From an uncultured Lactococcus sp. (GTDB lineage: Bacteria > Bacillota > Bacilli > Lactobacillales > Streptococcaceae): a DNA stretch of 64,000 bases. A program made the translations under genes and the position numbers. The stretch covers positions 714,799 through 778,798 of the forward strand of contig NZ_CAKPUG010000001.1 in the NCBI RefSeq assembly GCF_934191625.1, written 5' to 3'. The notes beneath the pieces are model-generated. The model was not told where the DNA came from. It searched no databases and saw nothing but the letters and a program-made list of their open reading frames with translations. Of this stretch, positions 54,519-63,857 are shown one piece after another (the stretch's first letter is position 1; each line of letters begins with the position of its first letter).

Positions 54519-56879
54519 ATGAAAATATCAATTATTGGTTTTAACATTTTTGGAATTGGAGGAACGTCACGCAGTAATCTCAATATGATTTATGAGTTTT
54601 CCAAAGATAACAATAATGAAATAACTTATTATAACTTTGCAGATTTTAGCAAAATAGATATTTTAGAGCTTGTGCAACGAGAAGCTTTTATGAGAGATAT
54701 TAAATATGAAAATTTAAATGATATATTTAATATCCCCTTTGATGAAAGCGATACAAGCTTGTATTTTATTACAAGAGAATCTTTTTTTGGTTTAGGAAAG
54801 TTTCTGAGAGCTAAAAGACCAAATTCAAAAATTTTGGGAGAAATTCATGCGCCATTAGCATATTTAGATGATGCTTTGGGAGATGATTTACCTTACTTTT
54901 CAGCTATAAGAGTTGCAACAGAAGGCATAAAGCAAGACTTTATTAAGTATTTTGGCTATGACAAAGTTTTTGTCCAAAGAGTCAGTCTTGCGCATATATC
55001 ACGTATGATTAATACGGGAAATACCTTAACATCTAATTTTGTAGTTATGTCGCGATTTTTTGAGAAGCAAAAAGATATTGCTTATTCTTTAAAATTGATG
55101 GACTATTTGATTAATTATCTTGGGCATATCGATATAAAATTTTATATAAAGGGTGGAGGCGCTGGACAAACCCTATATGAGAATCTCATCAAATATTATA
55201 ATCTGAAAGAACATGTTTTTATTAACTATGAATTACCAGAAAATTATATTTATTTATCAACCGCAAGGTTAGAAACTTTGGGTTACTCAATAGTAGAGGC
55301 GATAAGTGAGTCAAGGCTGGCTTGTGTTTATTATGGTGATGATAAAGTTAACTTGGAAAACTTCAAAGAAATTAGCTCTATTTCATGGCTGAATCAAGAT
55401 TTGAGCCATGACGCAAATGTTCTACTTGAAACGATACAAACTACTTTGACCAAAGATGAAATACAAAGTGATGTTGAAGCAATATTAAAACCAGCGGAAT
55501 GCTATAGTGAAAATATTTTAGAACAGGTCGATAAGTTCTCAAGGAACTCCTCGCAAACAGATACGAAAGTCATTCTAACAAATAAAGACATTAGTAACAT
55601 TATCAAAAAGCTTTCTACAGATACAATCGAAGCAGAAGATATTTTATCAAACCTAAGAAGCTATTACTTAAAAGTTAAAAAATATCCTATTGTTGGGCCT
55701 ATTCTGAAAAATAAAAATATCAGAAGACAGCTAAAGAAGGCTATTTTAGCTGTAGGAAGCAGTAGAAATCATCAAATCGAAGTTAAAGAGAACTATTTTT
55801 TTATAGAGTCATTTCATGGTAAAAATTTTTCAGGAGATCCTAAGTATTTGGCATTGGCAATTTTGGAAAAGTATCCAGAAGCTAAAATTTTTGTCAGTTC
55901 TACTAATCAACTCGTTGATTTGGCAATCAGAAGTTATGGCTTTGAAGCAGTAAGACTTGGTACTAAGGCTTACCTCAAGGCTTTCTTACAAAGTAAATAC
56001 GTTTTTCATAGTGCCAATACCTTGGATAAGGCTGGAAAAAGTAAAGGACAAATCTTTGTTCAAACTTGGCACGGATTTCCGATAAAAAAAATGGTTTCAG
56101 ACTTAGAAAACAAGGAACAGAGAGAACAAGAACTTAATGCCTTTATTCCGAAGATGAAAAAATGGGATTATCTCTTAACATCATCTGATTATCATGCCCA
56201 ACTATTAAACTCAGCCTTTCAACTTCATAAAAATCCAAAATTAAAGGTTTTAACTTTGGGAACTCCAAAAAACGGGTACTTGATAAAAAATAAGGAGAAT
56301 CTAGATGAGTTGAAAAAAGTTCACCTAAAATACTTCAATAGACCCTTTGAGGAGTCCAAAAAATATATCCTTTTTTGCCCTACTTGGCGAAAGGATGAAC
56401 GTAATAAAGTGACTTCAATAGATTTAAAAGAAGTTATTACTCAGTTACCAGAGAACTACGAAATTATTGTTAAACTTCATCCACATGAAGCACAATTAAG
56501 GAAATATTATTCAGATCTAGATCAACGCATTCATTGCTTCTATAACGAGCTTGTCGATATTCAAGAGCTATACTTATTAAGCAATATTTTAATATCAGAT
56601 TATTCATCAGCGGTATTTGACTATGCCCATGTACAAAAGAAAATTATTCTTTTACAAGAGGATATTGAAGAATATACACATCAGATAGGAATGTATTTTG
56701 ACGCTGAGACATATCTCCATTTGAAAGGAAAGAATTATACAACTGATGAACTGGTTCAAAATATTCTTAAAACTGACGAAAGCGAGAACTATGAATACAA
56801 TTCCCGCATCATCAACGAGCTGTTAAATAAAGACAGTATCCACTCAGCAAATGAAGTTTTGAAAAGAATAGGACTATAA
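54519..56879 (+). CDS. Fusion: glycosyltransferase (GT4-like) plus CDP-glycerol glycerophosphotransferase
   Basis: 786 residues. The N-terminal part (about 1-330) is a GT-B-like glycosyltransferase: MKISIIGFNIFGIGGTSRSN nucleotide-fold start and a later E-x7-E-like LETLGYSIVEAISES. The C-terminal part (about 420-780) is a TagF/TagB-type glycerophosphotransferase: FVQTWHGFPIKK, ILFCPTWRKDE, VKLHPHE and ISDYSSAVFDYA. One polypeptide may add both a sugar and glycerol phosphate, giving a polymer with sugar in the backbone, or glycosylate as it polymerises. Very AT-rich compared with tagGH. AAAGGG precedes the ATG. Confidence 0.8.
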   Translation: MKISIIGFNIFGIGGTSRSNLNMIYEFSKDNNNEITYYNFADFSKIDILELVQREAFMRDIKYENLNDIFNIPFDESDTSLYFITRESFFGLGKFLRAKRPNSKILGEIHAPLAYLDDALGDDLPYFSAIRVATEGIKQDFIKYFGYDKVFVQRVSLAHISRMINTGNTLTSNFVVMSRFFEKQKDIAYSLKLMDYLINYLGHIDIKFYIKGGGAGQTLYENLIKYYNLKEHVFINYELPENYIYLSTARLETLGYSIVEAISESRLACVYYGDDKVNLENFKEISSISWLNQDLSHDANVLLETIQTTLTKDEIQSDVEAILKPAECYSENILEQVDKFSRNSSQTDTKVILTNKDISNIIKKLSTDTIEAEDILSNLRSYYLKVKKYPIVGPILKNKNIRRQLKKAILAVGSSRNHQIEVKENYFFIESFHGKNFSGDPKYLALAILEKYPEAKIFVSSTNQLVDLAIRSYGFEAVRLGTKAYLKAFLQSKYVFHSANTLDKAGKSKGQIFVQTWHGFPIKKMVSDLENKEQREQELNAFIPKMKKWDYLLTSSDYHAQLLNSAFQLHKNPKLKVLTLGTPKNGYLIKNKENLDELKKVHLKYFNRPFEESKKYILFCPTWRKDERNKVTSIDLKEVITQLPENYEIIVKLHPHEAQLRKYYSDLDQRIHCFYNELVDIQELYLLSNILISDYSSAVFDYAHVQKKIILLQEDIEEYTHQIGMYFDAETYLHLKGKNYTTDELVQNILKTDESENYEYNSRIINELLNKDSIHSANEVLKRIGL

Positions 56880-56882
56880 TTT

Positions 56883-57902
56883 ATGGAAAATGAAGAAAAA
56901 ATATTAAGAATAGCATATAAAAAGAAAATTCGTGACTATAACTATGACCGGATTATTGTTGATTTGAAAAACTCAAAAAACATTATTGCTTTGAGTATAG
57001 AAAACGAAATTGTCTATAATCTCTATAAGAATTTATTGTCCAATGATTTTATGTTTTATTACCACCAAGGTACAAAATCTTATTTTATCAAACGCCAATT
57101 AGTGGGAAGAATTTGGAAACGTCAAGATTTAACATCATTTGGTGAATTGTTTTATACAGTTGAAGAACCGCCTCAAAAAAGAAAAAATTTAGTGGCTCCT
57201 TTACGCTTAGTTGTTGTTTTTTCAGGAATTGGTGATGGGGATGATTATTTTAATCCCAATATTGGGATACGTTGCTTTATCAAAAATTATCCTACGATTC
57301 AAAATGTAGTTTTAAAAAATACGATGGTGATGAGAATTATGGATCTTAATCTTTCTCATGGCAGTCATTATATCAATACCGACAATTATCCTCAGTTTGA
57401 AGACGATGTTCAAGGTGCTATTAAAGCTGTGATTGAGCGCTATGATATTAGCAAGGAAGATATTGTACTCTATGGCGCAAATAAAGGGGGGACTGGGGCT
57501 CTCTACCACTCAATATTAGGTGATTATAAGTCTCTGAGTGTTGAACCGATTATCTCTACTCTAGAGTTAAAAAATTTATTACGTGACAGCTTTTTTTTGA
57601 AAGACCTAAGAAAAGATTCTATTCTGGACGATTTACTTATACTCGATAAACAAGAATTCCAGTATGAAAAGATGATTATTGGTAGCCCAGTTATCCCATT
57701 TAATTATGATATGTATGCGCAGTTAAAAAATGAAAATCTCAATGTTATTGATGTGTTTGATGATGCAATAACTCAAGAGGGAAATGTTTATCGTGAAACG
57801 ATTGCGGAGCAGACAGCAATTATTAATAATTTATTGCTTGAAAGTAATGAGTATAGAAATAAAGTTCAAGAATTGAAAGAACTTAGTGAAATGTTGAGAT
57901 AA
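56883..57902 (+). CDS. XcbB/CpsF-like polysaccharide biosynthesis protein (alpha/beta-hydrolase-like)
   Basis: 339 residues. The second half looks like an alpha/beta-hydrolase fold: LVVVFSGIGDGDDYF oxyanion-type turn, MRIMDLNLSHGSHY and an elbow-like VLYGANKGGTGALYHS. In that elbow the usual nucleophile Ser position is Asn. It resembles the XcbB/CpsF family of capsule loci (and, more distantly, Asp2-type proteins). It starts 3 bases after the fusion gene, so the two are coupled. Role in polymer assembly or modification is inferred from context. Confidence 0.5.
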   Translation: MENEEKILRIAYKKKIRDYNYDRIIVDLKNSKNIIALSIENEIVYNLYKNLLSNDFMFYYHQGTKSYFIKRQLVGRIWKRQDLTSFGELFYTVEEPPQKRKNLVAPLRLVVVFSGIGDGDDYFNPNIGIRCFIKNYPTIQNVVLKNTMVMRIMDLNLSHGSHYINTDNYPQFEDDVQGAIKAVIERYDISKEDIVLYGANKGGTGALYHSILGDYKSLSVEPIISTLELKNLLRDSFFLKDLRKDSILDDLLILDKQEFQYEKMIIGSPVIPFNYDMYAQLKNENLNVIDVFDDAITQEGNVYRETIAEQTAIINNLLLESNEYRNKVQELKELSEMLR

Positions 57903-57941
57903 TACAAGCTAGACAATAGTAAAGGAAATATGGGAAATTAA

Positions 57942-58898
57942 ATGTTAAATAGCAATAAAATACTCATTACAGGTGGTGCAGGATTTATCGGTTCAACTTT
58001 AGCAAACACACTGTCACCTGATAATTTAGTTACAGTTCTTGATGATTTGTCAATGGGTGATTTTTCAAATTTGAATGATTCTAAGAACCTAACTAAAATA
58101 GAAGGCTCTGTAACGGATCAGTCTTTGCTTGAAAAAATTTTTGAGGAAAATGCTTTCGATTATATTTTTCACCTAGCTGCGATTGCTTCTGTTGCGGATT
58201 CAGTAGAACGTCCTTACGAAACCCATAAAGTTAACTTCGATAGTACGATGACAATTCTGGAAATCTTGAGAAAAAACAAAAAATCCTTGAAACGTTTAGT
58301 TTTTGCTTCTAGTGCAGCAGTTTATGGTGATGAACCAACTCTGCCTAAGCAAGAAGAAAGTGTCATCCGTCCTTTAACACCTTATGCAGTAGATAAATTT
58401 GCTTCAGAGAAAATGGCGATAGTTTATAATGATCTGTATAAAATTCCAGTCAGTGCGACACGATTTTTCAATGTTTATGGACCTAATCAAAATCCTAAAT
58501 CACCTTATTCAGGATTTATCTCTATCTTAGTGGATCGCCTAAAAAACTGCCAAGAGGTGACTATTTTTGGAGACGGGAATCAATCACGAGATTTTGTATA
58601 TGTCGAAGATGTTGTTCAAGCCTTGCTTTTGGTTGCAGCTTCAGACAAATCTCTGGGGCAGGTTTATTGCGTTGGCACTGGGAATGGGGTTACATTAAAT
58701 AACTTAATAGAGCTATCCCAGAAAATTACAGGGAAAAATATTCAAGTAAAACATGTGACTGCGCGTGAAGGAGATATCAAGGTATCACTTAGCGGTATCA
58801 ACAAACTGAAAACTATTGGTTATAATCCGAGTTTTAATATTGAAGATGGAATGAAAAAATATTTGGATTATGAGTTTGATTGTGGAGTTAATAGGTAA
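57942..58898 (+). CDS. NAD-dependent sugar-nucleotide epimerase/dehydratase
   Basis: 318 residues of the extended short-chain dehydrogenase family: Rossmann motif ITGGAGFIGSTLAN, HLAAIASVADS, SSAAVYG and the catalytic YAVDK (Tyr-x3-Lys), then RFFNVYGPNQNPKSPYSGF. Resembles UDP-hexose 4-epimerases (GalE/WbpP-like). It probably supplies the activated sugar used by the neighbouring glycosyltransferases. Exact substrate unknown. Confidence 0.85.
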   Translation: MLNSNKILITGGAGFIGSTLANTLSPDNLVTVLDDLSMGDFSNLNDSKNLTKIEGSVTDQSLLEKIFEENAFDYIFHLAAIASVADSVERPYETHKVNFDSTMTILEILRKNKKSLKRLVFASSAAVYGDEPTLPKQEESVIRPLTPYAVDKFASEKMAIVYNDLYKIPVSATRFFNVYGPNQNPKSPYSGFISILVDRLKNCQEVTIFGDGNQSRDFVYVEDVVQALLLVAASDKSLGQVYCVGTGNGVTLNNLIELSQKITGKNIQVKHVTAREGDIKVSLSGINKLKTIGYNPSFNIEDGMKKYLDYEFDCGVNR

Positions 58899-59012
58899 TA
58901 GTAAACACAAGGAAAAAATACGCTTTATTTCTCATTGAGGGTACAAATACAAATATAAATAAAAGGATACTGAGGCTTGGAAATAAGTCTTAGCTAGATA
59001 TGGAGATTTAAT

Positions 59013-60554
59013 ATGAATAAGAAAATATATATGCTGCTTTTTGGTGGACTACCTTCGAAACCATCTGGATTAGCAGGATCAGTAATCAGAAGAGCTAATG
59101 CCCTTGTTAAAGATAACACACCTAATGAAATATTGGTTTATAAATATTATAATAACTTTGACAATGAGTTATCCTTATTACGACAATCAGGAAAATTGGA
59201 TGAAAACGTTAATGTCAGATATATGTTTAATGATTTTGCTTTTGAAGAAGGTGACGATGATAGAAAAAAGATTGTTCAATCTTCTAAAGAAGAAGCCTAC
59301 ATTACTATACAGGACAAAGTAAATAAAAATATATTTCGATCTTACAAAAACGGTATTTATGAGAAATTTAAATGGTTTAACAACCTTGAGGGGGGGGAGT
59401 TGAACTTTATTGACTATCTGACACCAGGATTTGTCAGGGAAAAGCGTGAATGGTATGATCCTAAAGGCTATATCAAAAGTATTGAGTATATGGACCCCAA
59501 AACAAACAAGCCTGTCAGGATAACTCACTTAAATAGAAATGGTCAATGCTACTTGAGTTATTCACTGAGTCCTACAACAGGAAAGGTTAATCAAATTCTC
59601 TGGTTTGGTAAGAATAGTGAATTTATAGCCGAGTTCAAAAATGAAGATGATATGTTGCTTTACTGGCTTCAGAATATAGTTTTAACAAATCAAGAAGAGT
59701 ATTCATTGTTGATCTCTGAGTATGGCTTCAAAAAGCAGTATCTTTCACAAATAAAAAAAGAGAACCTTTCTATTTTTTATACTTTTCACAGTACACACTT
59801 CACAGCCCCCAATACTTTTGGCAGTCCTATTAAAAAGGAACATGTACAATTTTTGAACAATCTTCATGAAACTGAAGGTGTCGTTTTTCTGACTCAAGAG
59901 CAAAAAAATGATATTGTAGCTCAGTTTGGCAATCTTGAAAAAGTACATGTTATCCCTCATCACGCTGAAAAGATAAAAGTTAATGATAAAAATCGTGATT
60001 CCAAAACAGTTGTTTATTTAGGTCGGTTTGAACCAGGCAAAAATCAGGCCCACGCAATAATGGCCTTTAATAGGGTAGCAAAAGATGTACCAGATGCAAA
60101 ATTGGATCTCTATGGTAGGGGAAGCGAAGAAGAAATTTTAAAGAAATTAATTAAAGAAAATAATTTAGAAAATAATGTATTCATAAAAGGATTTACTAAT
60201 AATTCTTATAAAGTATTTCAAAATTCAGCTCTTTCTTTAATGCCATCGGACAGAGAAGGTATGAGCTTGTCTGCGTTGGAAAGTATGGCTTCCGGTTGTC
60301 CCATTATTAGTTATGATTTTAAATATACACCTAAAGACATTATAGAGAACGGTATTAACGGTGTAATTGTCCCACATGGTGATATTAATGCTTTGGCAGA
60401 TAACATTATTGATTTACTAACAAACGATGAAAAACGCCAATCTATGTCCAGAGAAGCTAAGAAAATTACTGAAAAATTTAGTGAAGAGCGATTAATCAGA
60501 GAGTGGAATGAGCTTTTCGAAGAAGTGATGAAGAAAAAGCAAAAGCAAGGTTGA
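59013..60554 (+). CDS. GT4 glycosyltransferase, TagE-like poly(glycerol-phosphate) glucosyltransferase
   Basis: 513 residues with a GT-B fold. The C-terminal donor domain has VVYLGRFEPGKNQAHAI, LDLYGRGSEEE, the E-x7-E region SDREGMSLSALESMASG and GVIVPHGD. The acceptor domain contains FHSTHFTAPNTFGSPIKKEH, which I associate with TagE-type teichoic acid alpha-glucosyltransferases. Expected to glycosylate the glycerol-phosphate chain inside the cell before export. A run of seven G (around 59391-59397) near the middle could be slippery but is in frame here. Confidence 0.8.
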   Translation: MNKKIYMLLFGGLPSKPSGLAGSVIRRANALVKDNTPNEILVYKYYNNFDNELSLLRQSGKLDENVNVRYMFNDFAFEEGDDDRKKIVQSSKEEAYITIQDKVNKNIFRSYKNGIYEKFKWFNNLEGGELNFIDYLTPGFVREKREWYDPKGYIKSIEYMDPKTNKPVRITHLNRNGQCYLSYSLSPTTGKVNQILWFGKNSEFIAEFKNEDDMLLYWLQNIVLTNQEEYSLLISEYGFKKQYLSQIKKENLSIFYTFHSTHFTAPNTFGSPIKKEHVQFLNNLHETEGVVFLTQEQKNDIVAQFGNLEKVHVIPHHAEKIKVNDKNRDSKTVVYLGRFEPGKNQAHAIMAFNRVAKDVPDAKLDLYGRGSEEEILKKLIKENNLENNVFIKGFTNNSYKVFQNSALSLMPSDREGMSLSALESMASGCPIISYDFKYTPKDIIENGINGVIVPHGDINALADNIIDLLTNDEKRQSMSREAKKITEKFSEERLIREWNELFEEVMKKKQKQG

Positions 60555-60746
60555 TTCACTAAAACTCTAGTGGTTCTTGTTTAGGGAAATAGAACAAGAC
60601 TATCAGATTTCTGTTATAATGCCTGCTTACAATATTGTTAGCAAAATTATTATTGATGTAATTGTAATTCATTCAAATGGTTAGTAATAATTAATTTAAA
60701 ATTTATACTCTGTGTTAAGTATTTTAGAAGAAAAAGAAAACATAAA
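60555..60746. promoter_or_regulatory. Promoter region of tagD
   Basis: Extended -10 TGTTATAAT (60612-60620) and a second -10-like TATACT (60704-60709). A hairpin TCTTGTT / AACAAGA lies at about 60576-60599, behind the TagE-like gene, without a T-run. Confidence 0.5.
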
Positions 60747-61181
60747 ATGAACAAAGAAAAAAGAATCCTCGTTGCAGGTACCTTCGACATCCTCCACGAA
60801 AGCCATGTGGATATGTTACGCAACGCGAAGAATCTTGGCGATAAGCTAACCGTCATGCTTTCGACAGATGAATTCAATGCACAAAAAGGAAAAAAAGCAT
60901 ATCAGGAATATGCGACAAGAAAGTATATACTGGAGTCTGTCCGCTATGTGGACCTTGTGGTTCCGGAACAGTCTTGGGAGGACAAGATACTCTATATTGA
61001 TATGTTTGAGATTGATATTTTCGCCATGGGTGATGATTGGAAAGGGAAGTTCGATTTCTTAAAAGAACAGTTTCCTAAGCTGAAAATCATGTATTTCCCG
61101 CGTGGTAAAACTTCATCTTCAGGCATTAAACGGGATTTAGGCAAGATATATAATTCGAATTTGGAACTTGAAGGGAAATGA
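60747..61181 (+). CDS. tagD: Glycerol-3-phosphate cytidylyltransferase
   Basis: Makes CDP-glycerol, the donor for poly(glycerol phosphate). 144 residues of the nucleotidyltransferase fold. The HxGH site reads GTFDILHESHVDML, with Ser in place of the Gly; both His are kept. The second motif, usually RTxGISTT, reads KTSSSGIKRDL. These deviations raise a small doubt about efficiency or substrate, but TagD is the best match in this context. The stop overlaps the next ATG (ATGA). Confidence 0.85.
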   Translation: MNKEKRILVAGTFDILHESHVDMLRNAKNLGDKLTVMLSTDEFNAQKGKKAYQEYATRKYILESVRYVDLVVPEQSWEDKILYIDMFEIDIFAMGDDWKGKFDFLKEQFPKLKIMYFPRGKTSSSGIKRDLGKIYNSNLELEGK

Positions 61182-61600
61182 AAGACATAAAATATATCCT
61201 CTCAAAATTCAAATTGGCGTCTCATCCTGTCAAATTTCTACGACTTATGCAGGAAATAGAGCAGCTTTTCAAAGCGTGCCCGCATGTTTATCCTGCAGAT
61301 AAAAGGTCGAGTACGCTTTATCTCAAGGTGGAGGATAAGGTATACTGCTTTCAGCATAAAAGGTTTAGACAGGTAGAGGGCTTGCCTCAAAGAGCAAACG
61401 TGATAAAGGTGAGTCAGGCGGCCTTGGCACGTGTAGCGGAAACTTTAGGAAAGTCCGAAGCAGATATCAATGCTTTACTCAAAGCACTATATCAGGAAGA
61501 AGAGCTAACAGTTTTTCAAAATGTTAGGGATGCACTTGCTGATGGATTTTCCAGTAATATTAGTTTGCGTCAAGTGATGAGAAATTTGACTAAAGGATAG
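61178..61600 (+). CDS. Unknown 140-residue protein in the teichoic acid cluster
   Basis: Soluble, basic, mostly helical, with one Cys pair region (KVEDKVYCFQHKRF) and no signal peptide. I recognise no domain. It overlaps tagD by four bases and is followed 24 bases later by a glycerophosphotransferase gene, so it is translated with CDP-glycerol-using enzymes and may assist them. Confidence 0.6.
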   Translation: MKDIKYILSKFKLASHPVKFLRLMQEIEQLFKACPHVYPADKRSSTLYLKVEDKVYCFQHKRFRQVEGLPQRANVIKVSQAALARVAETLGKSEADINALLKALYQEEELTVFQNVRDALADGFSSNISLRQVMRNLTKG

Positions 61601-61624
61601 TGTGAAGCAACCAGAAAGGATAAG

Positions 61625-62824
61625 ATGACAGCAGTAAGTTTTGTGGGCAATCTCAGACGTCAGATCTTGAAAGTCTTGCTTTCCGTCTTTTTACGTGTAT
61701 TGCCTCTTTTTATCAAGCGTGAAGCTAAGATGATACTATTTGCCAGCTATAATGGCAAATCAACAGGTGATAGTCCGGGTGCTATCTTTGAGGCTTTACG
61801 TGCTAATCCGACTTATGCAGACTATCAGCTGGTTTGGGCTTTAAACAAGCCTCGTCCGGTCGCAGGAGCTAAGGTGGTAAGATTTAACAGCTTGCCTTAT
61901 TACAAAGCGCTGACGAAAGCAAGGTTTTGGGTCTTTAATGCCAAAATGGCACCTTATTATTACAAGGCAAAAGATCAGGTTTATTTACAGACTTGGCATG
62001 GGACACCGCTGAAGCGTTTGGCCCATGATATTAAGGACACAGGCAAGCATTATCGTGCTTACTTGACCCACGAGCAAATGATAAAATCCTATGATGAAGA
62101 TAGTAGACATTGGGATTGGTTGATTGCTTCCTCACCTTTTACTATGGAGAAATTTGCCAGTGCTTTTCAGTTTCCTCGAGATAAAATGATAAAAATGTCC
62201 TATCCTCGGACGGATATGCTGTATCAAGCAAAACCAGAGCAGATCACACAACTCAAAGTGCGTTATCAGCTTCCTTTAGATAAAAAGGTTATCCTTTATG
62301 CTCCGACTTGGCGCGATGATACTTATGGCTTGGATGGTTATCATATGCGGCTACAGCTTGATTTCGCACGCTGGAAAGCTATGCTTGGTGAGCAGTATGT
62401 TGTTTTATTTAAGCCGCATTATTTGATTTCCAATCACATTAGGATTGACGTAGATGTACAGGATTTCGTTTATTCATTACCAGCGACTTTGGATATTCAT
62501 GAAGCTTATCTCATGGCAGATGTGCTTGTTACAGACTACTCATCTGTTTTCTTTGATTATGCTATCTTGAATCGTCCCATTTATTTCTATATGTATGATT
62601 TAGAGCTTTATGACAAGCATTTGCGTGGTTTTTACTTAGATGTACATAGAGATTTACCGAGTGCGCCGATACAAACTGAAAAAGAGTTGCTTGAAACACT
62701 TTTAGAAAATAGCTTTGATTTTGCCCGCTTGGCGGACTTTAACCAACGTTTTAACCCGTGGACACAAGATTCGAGCAGCCTAAAAATTATCGAAAAAATT
62801 TTTAAGGAGCGCAAGGAAAGCTAA
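61625..62824 (+). CDS. CDP-glycerol glycerophosphotransferase, TagB/TagF-like
   Basis: 399 residues. N-terminal amphipathic/hydrophobic segment (VLLSVFLRVLPLFI) for membrane association; then YNGKSTGDSPGAIFEAL, the catalytic-site LQTWHGTPLKRLAHD, ILYAPTWRDD, LFKPHYLIS and VTDYSSVFFDY, with the His of QTWHG and of KPH as likely catalytic residues. The length fits TagB (primase, adding the first glycerol phosphate) or a single-domain TagF; order suggests one of each with the truncated gene at the right edge. Confidence 0.88.
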   Translation: MTAVSFVGNLRRQILKVLLSVFLRVLPLFIKREAKMILFASYNGKSTGDSPGAIFEALRANPTYADYQLVWALNKPRPVAGAKVVRFNSLPYYKALTKARFWVFNAKMAPYYYKAKDQVYLQTWHGTPLKRLAHDIKDTGKHYRAYLTHEQMIKSYDEDSRHWDWLIASSPFTMEKFASAFQFPRDKMIKMSYPRTDMLYQAKPEQITQLKVRYQLPLDKKVILYAPTWRDDTYGLDGYHMRLQLDFARWKAMLGEQYVVLFKPHYLISNHIRIDVDVQDFVYSLPATLDIHEAYLMADVLVTDYSSVFFDYAILNRPIYFYMYDLELYDKHLRGFYLDVHRDLPSAPIQTEKELLETLLENSFDFARLADFNQRFNPWTQDSSSLKIIEKIFKERKES

Positions 62825-62868
62825 CTTTTGCGATATCAAAGGAGTCACAAAAAGAAAGAGAAGAAAAC

Positions 62869-63813
62869 ATGACGATGAACAGAAGCAGGAAAAAGACAAA
62901 GAAAAAGCATCCCGTAAGAAATACGATTCTTATTATTCTGGGGCTTTTCCTAGTGACAGGAACGGCTCTCGCTGCTGTTTTTTACCAGACGGCCAGAGTA
63001 AACGTTGATAAGACTTATGCACCGCTTGAAAGCTCCAAGGATCAAGCTGAAGCGAGTCAAGCCATCAGTGAAAGTCGACCGCTGTCATTTCTTATCATGG
63101 GTCTTGATTCACGTGATGAGGATTTGTCTGGGAGAACAGATAGCTTAATGGTGGTCACGCTTAACCCACAAACCAAGCAAACAACTATGGTTTCCATTCC
63201 ACGAGATACATTTATTGAAGCAGAGGACGGCTCCATCACTGCCTTTAACAAGATTAATGCGGTCTTTACACAAGGGGGCGCAGCTGCCTCGATTGCAGCG
63301 GTTAACCAGTTGCTCAATGTCGAAATTGACCATTATATAACCATGAATTTTAGTGGTGTTGAACATTTAGTGGATGCACTGGGAGGTGTAACGATCTACT
63401 CCGATCTTGCTTTTAATGTAGGCGATATGGAATTTCGTGAAGGTGAAAATAACTTGAACGGTAAGCAAGCTCTTGCCTTCACACGTATGCGACAAGATGA
63501 TGCAAAAGGAACTTACGGGAGAGATGAGCGACAGCAAAAAGTCATTGCAGCTATTCTAGCAAAAATGAAGTCGCCACGAAGCGTGACGGCTTATCAAGGA
63601 CTTTTTGAAGCTCTAGGTGGTAATGTCAAGACGGATGTCACTTGGAGCCAAATTCAAAAGATTTTACTGAACTACAATCAAGCCTTTGGGAATATCGTGC
63701 ATGATGCTGTACAAGGACAAGGACAAATGCTCAATAACTTAAGTTTCCAAGTTATAGCAGAAGAAGAGCGCCTACGTATCCACGATTTACTCCAAGAACA
63801 GTTAACGAAATAA
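62869..63813 (+). CDS. LytR-CpsA-Psr (LCP) family ligase
   Basis: 314 residues: basic N-terminus, one membrane helix (NTILIILGLFLVTGTALAAV), extracytoplasmic LCP domain with FLIMGLDSRDEDLSGRTDSL and VSIPRDTFIE; conserved Arg/Asp residues bind the pyrophosphate of the lipid carrier, and FTRMRQDDAKGTYGRDERQQ is also typical. Attaches teichoic acid or other glycopolymers to peptidoglycan. Its position inside the teichoic acid cluster supports that role. Confidence 0.92.
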   Translation: MTMNRSRKKTKKKHPVRNTILIILGLFLVTGTALAAVFYQTARVNVDKTYAPLESSKDQAEASQAISESRPLSFLIMGLDSRDEDLSGRTDSLMVVTLNPQTKQTTMVSIPRDTFIEAEDGSITAFNKINAVFTQGGAAASIAAVNQLLNVEIDHYITMNFSGVEHLVDALGGVTIYSDLAFNVGDMEFREGENNLNGKQALAFTRMRQDDAKGTYGRDERQQKVIAAILAKMKSPRSVTAYQGLFEALGGNVKTDVTWSQIQKILLNYNQAFGNIVHDAVQGQGQMLNNLSFQVIAEEERLRIHDLLQEQLTK

Positions 63814-63857
63814 TCAATCAGTGTGCAAAGTATTATTTGTGGAAGGAGAAGCTGTAA

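Noticed and set aside
59391..59397. Run of seven G in the TagE-like gene as a frameshift or phase-variation site
   Set aside because: The frame is intact across it and both sides match the family; a single G7 tract is weak evidence for phase variation.
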